From positions 4,774,001 to 4,838,000 of the forward strand of contig JAMPIQ010000002.1 in NCBI GenBank assembly GCA_024699855.1: a DNA stretch of 64,000 nucleotides, written 5' to 3'. Position 1 is the stretch's first letter. Each line of letters opens with the position of its first letter. The notes under the pieces were generated by a model that was not told where the DNA came from, did no database searches, and saw only the letters and a list, made by a program, of their open reading frames with translations. The position numbers and the translations under genes were made by a program. Below, in pieces: positions 61,759-64,000 of this stretch. This stretch comes from Aphelenchoides besseyi. Taxonomy: Eukaryota; Nematoda; Chromadorea; Rhabditida; Aphelenchoididae.

Positions 61759-63969
61759 TTAGTCATTTCCTGAAGGCGGAGCTTTGATTCGATCATAATA
61801 AGTAGAAAGGAGATCGAGAATAACACCATTTGACCACCCGAAGCCTAAACGTAGTCGTGGGAAAATATGAACTCAAGAAGTGACACACCTGTTTGTACTG
61901 CGTATTCGCCTCCACGTCCCGGCTCGGGAGTTTTGCCAATCAGAAAAATAAGATTTAAAATACAGAAAAAAGTATCAGAGCTTACCACATCGTATTTTTC
62001 AAACTATAATTCCAATAATCAAGATCACATTTTCTGATTGTATTGAACTTACCATTTTTCGAGTGCTGTTATACACTTTGTAGTTACCGTAGATCCATTT
62101 CATTGCAACCTCGAAACCTTTATCTTGCATCTCAGGATTTGCCGACTTCCTAAATTGTCGTAAAGTTTGTTTCCATCTAATACACTAACCTCAAGCCTTC
62201 AATCAACTGATGGTTTGTTGGTGCCCATCCGTTTGGAAAGTCCCATTGCTGATTGGTGCTCACCAGTGATGTGGGAATACCGCCGGAAAAGTTGAAAAAT
62301 CCCGTTTCAAGCAGTGATTTGAACAATCGTCGAGGCTTATCGGTATCCAGAAGATCGTAACAACCGGTAAATAGAGGTGTAGCAACACTTGGAAAGTTGT
62401 GAACTATATGATCGTTTGTTCCTATTTCCTTTTTATCTGTTATATGAAATAGTTTCTTACTTGTATTCAAATCGTACCACGCTCCATATTCTTCGTTGTA
62501 GAACACCTCATTGAGCGTGTATCTGAACTCCGTGTGCATTTGTTCGTACATTCGCGCTTTTTTGAAGTCTCCTGAAGCTGACTAATAATTTCGTGTCCCC
62601 GAATTCGATTTGCCTTGAACTTCGGACAAATACTCCAAAATCTGCATATTCCAACAAACATACGAATTCAAATCTACAGGTGCAATTTTCGCCGTCTCTA
62701 TCGTTTGAATTGTCTTTCGATCAGCAAACCAACGACTCGAAAAGTCCCATCCACTTTCAGTTGCCGAAGCACTCGATTGGAAGAACAACCGTCGACTCTG
62801 CACGTCCATACCATCACTTTGATTTAAATCGGCTCTCATCGATTCGGGTCGTGGAGTAAAAGTTTGAGCACGATAGAAATAGACTTCTCGAGTCTCATTG
62901 TTCTTCATTGTCACCGTATCTTTGCGCTCCGTTTGCCAGAAATTGAATTCCTTCTCGAGTGCCGGCATTGCTTCTTTGACAAAATCGATCTCATCGGTTT
63001 TCTCATAAATCGCATAAACGATCGGAGTCAACATCGGTGGTTGTGAACGTTTTGTGTAATAGACCTTAATGTCACTACATTACTATTTCATTATTTAAAT
63101 CGCACTCGTCCTCCATTCGGCACGAATCCAAATCGATCGACCATGGAAATCAGATTCCGCGCCATTCCCTTCGCTGTCTCCACCATTCCACTTACTAGAA
63201 GACCTTTAACAATCCAATACTAAAATGGTCATAGATTTTATTCGACAACCAATCTATCTCACGCTATCCCTGTAACAAACTTGTTGACTATTGCAAAGTG
63301 TGATATGCTTACCAGTAGTAGAATTCTCGAAATCGACCGCCTAAAACAGTTACACTTATTGTTCTTTCCGAATCCGACTACCAGGTATAATGAAGTTGTG
63401 TTCGACTTGAATAATTGAGTGCTTATCAATGTTTGCCGAAACTTTTGGGTCAATTCGCCGACAAAGTGTTTTCCAAAGTGCATTCAAATCCAAAGCCCAT
63501 GCTCTTAGTGTTGGGTCCTGAATTTTCATGATTTCCGGAGGCTCAGGAGTCCAATCAGGCGGAATACACTCAATCAACTCGGTACTTGGTTTTTCAAAAT
63601 AGGCCTCCACAAATTTGATCAGTTCATTTCGATCGATTTTCCGAATGTCCATTGGAAAAGTTTGATTGAATGCGGACATCACTTCCATCGGCGAATATTT
63701 CATTGGAGAATCGACAAAATCTTTCGAGTCCGCGTAGAGTGCATGATAGTTCACGGCTTCAATCAACCGACCTCCACAATACACGATTCTGAAACGGTCG
63801 ATTGTTGAGAACATTTTCTCGACTAAACATACCGATTTGGGATTGTTGAAGAGCACACTTGATCGTATTCGTCGATTATACGATCGTTCGTAAAGAACTG
63901 TTGCCAAGCAAAAGCTTCATTGAAGATTGAAAACAAGAGCACAATTACAAGTTTTAGTCTCGTGGTCAT
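61759..63969 (-). CDS. Trehalase (GH37), secreted
   Basis: Eleven exons join in phase to 586 aa: 63969-63833, 63788-63382, 63340-63313, 63269-63263, 63219-63106, 63064-62614, 62571-62190, 62149-62053, 62003-61986, 61922-61889, 61844-61759. It hydrolyses trehalose to two glucoses. A signal peptide (MTTRLKLVIVLLFSIFNEAFA) opens the protein. Signature 1, PGGRFREFYYWDSYW (~181-195), is assembled from four exons, one only 7 nt long. ESGWDFSSRWF (~334-344) holds the general-acid Asp (D338). Signature 2, QWDFPNGWAP (~490-499), is intact. RGGEYAVQTGFGW near the end carries the catalytic-base Glu region. There is no obvious C-terminal membrane anchor (ending IKAPPSGND). Intron 62,572-62,613 uses a GC donor. 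Introns are otherwise 40-49 nt apart from one of 63 nt. Confidence 0.93.
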
Positions 63970-64000
63970 TATCCAAACAACTAGATACACTAAAAAAACT

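Noticed and set aside
62425..62460. Possible extra 24-nt intron (GTAAGA...AACAG) in trehalase exon 7
   Set aside because: It is about half the smallest intron otherwise seen, and the frame reads through without it.

Overview
The window looks like nuclear DNA of a nematode. It is AT-rich, genes are split by very short introns (mostly 40-50 nt), and the recognisable families fit: a SIX3/6-class homeobox gene, a nuclear receptor with a nematode-style ligand-binding domain, two globins with long disordered ends, an ILF2/NF45 orthologue and a GH37 trehalase. There are no operon-like prokaryotic features, CRISPR arrays or rRNA genes that I can see. Exon models below were joined by hand from splice signals and checked for codon-phase closure. 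They are predictions.

The left half (1-36,800) is an accessory, duplication-rich region. A block at 1 to ~7,340 (copy A) is repeated almost identically at 16,559 to ~23,660 (copy B). A ~2 kb part of it recurs at 34,818-36,795 (copy C), and a decayed scrap lies at ~37,815-37,915. The A/B block carries a small acidic-tailed gene, an RTE-type LINE tail, a two-pass membrane protein gene, a Tc1/mariner-like MITE and the front of a Helitron. The A/B identity ends inside the Helitron Ulp1-protease ORF. Copy B continues as a nearly complete Helitron (Ulp1 + Rep + PIF1 helicase, one frameshift, 3' hairpin), while copy A continues as a different, internally deleted Helitron.

Between the blocks (8,870-16,409) is a second tandem duplication: a nuclear-receptor gene, an unusual trypsin-like protease gene with an N-terminal extension, and a coiled-coil gene. 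The left unit keeps only the last two receptor exons. The right receptor copy has a UGA in the conserved FFRR of its DNA-binding domain. At 29,724-31,318 there is an unrecognised multi-exon gene with two lesions.

The right half (38,700-64,000) is ordinary gene space. It holds globin A and globin B in tandem on the + strand, ILF2 on the - strand tail-to-tail with globin B (63 nt apart), the SIX3/6 gene on the + strand with two unusually long introns, a small secreted protein on the + strand, and a complete trehalase gene on the - strand reaching the window end. The genes belong to unrelated pathways (eye/head patterning, heme proteins, dsRNA-binding partner, trehalose hydrolysis), so no single pathway links them. 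I did not find a convincing new multi-gene system; the strongest leads are the duplication architecture and several unusual gene structures.
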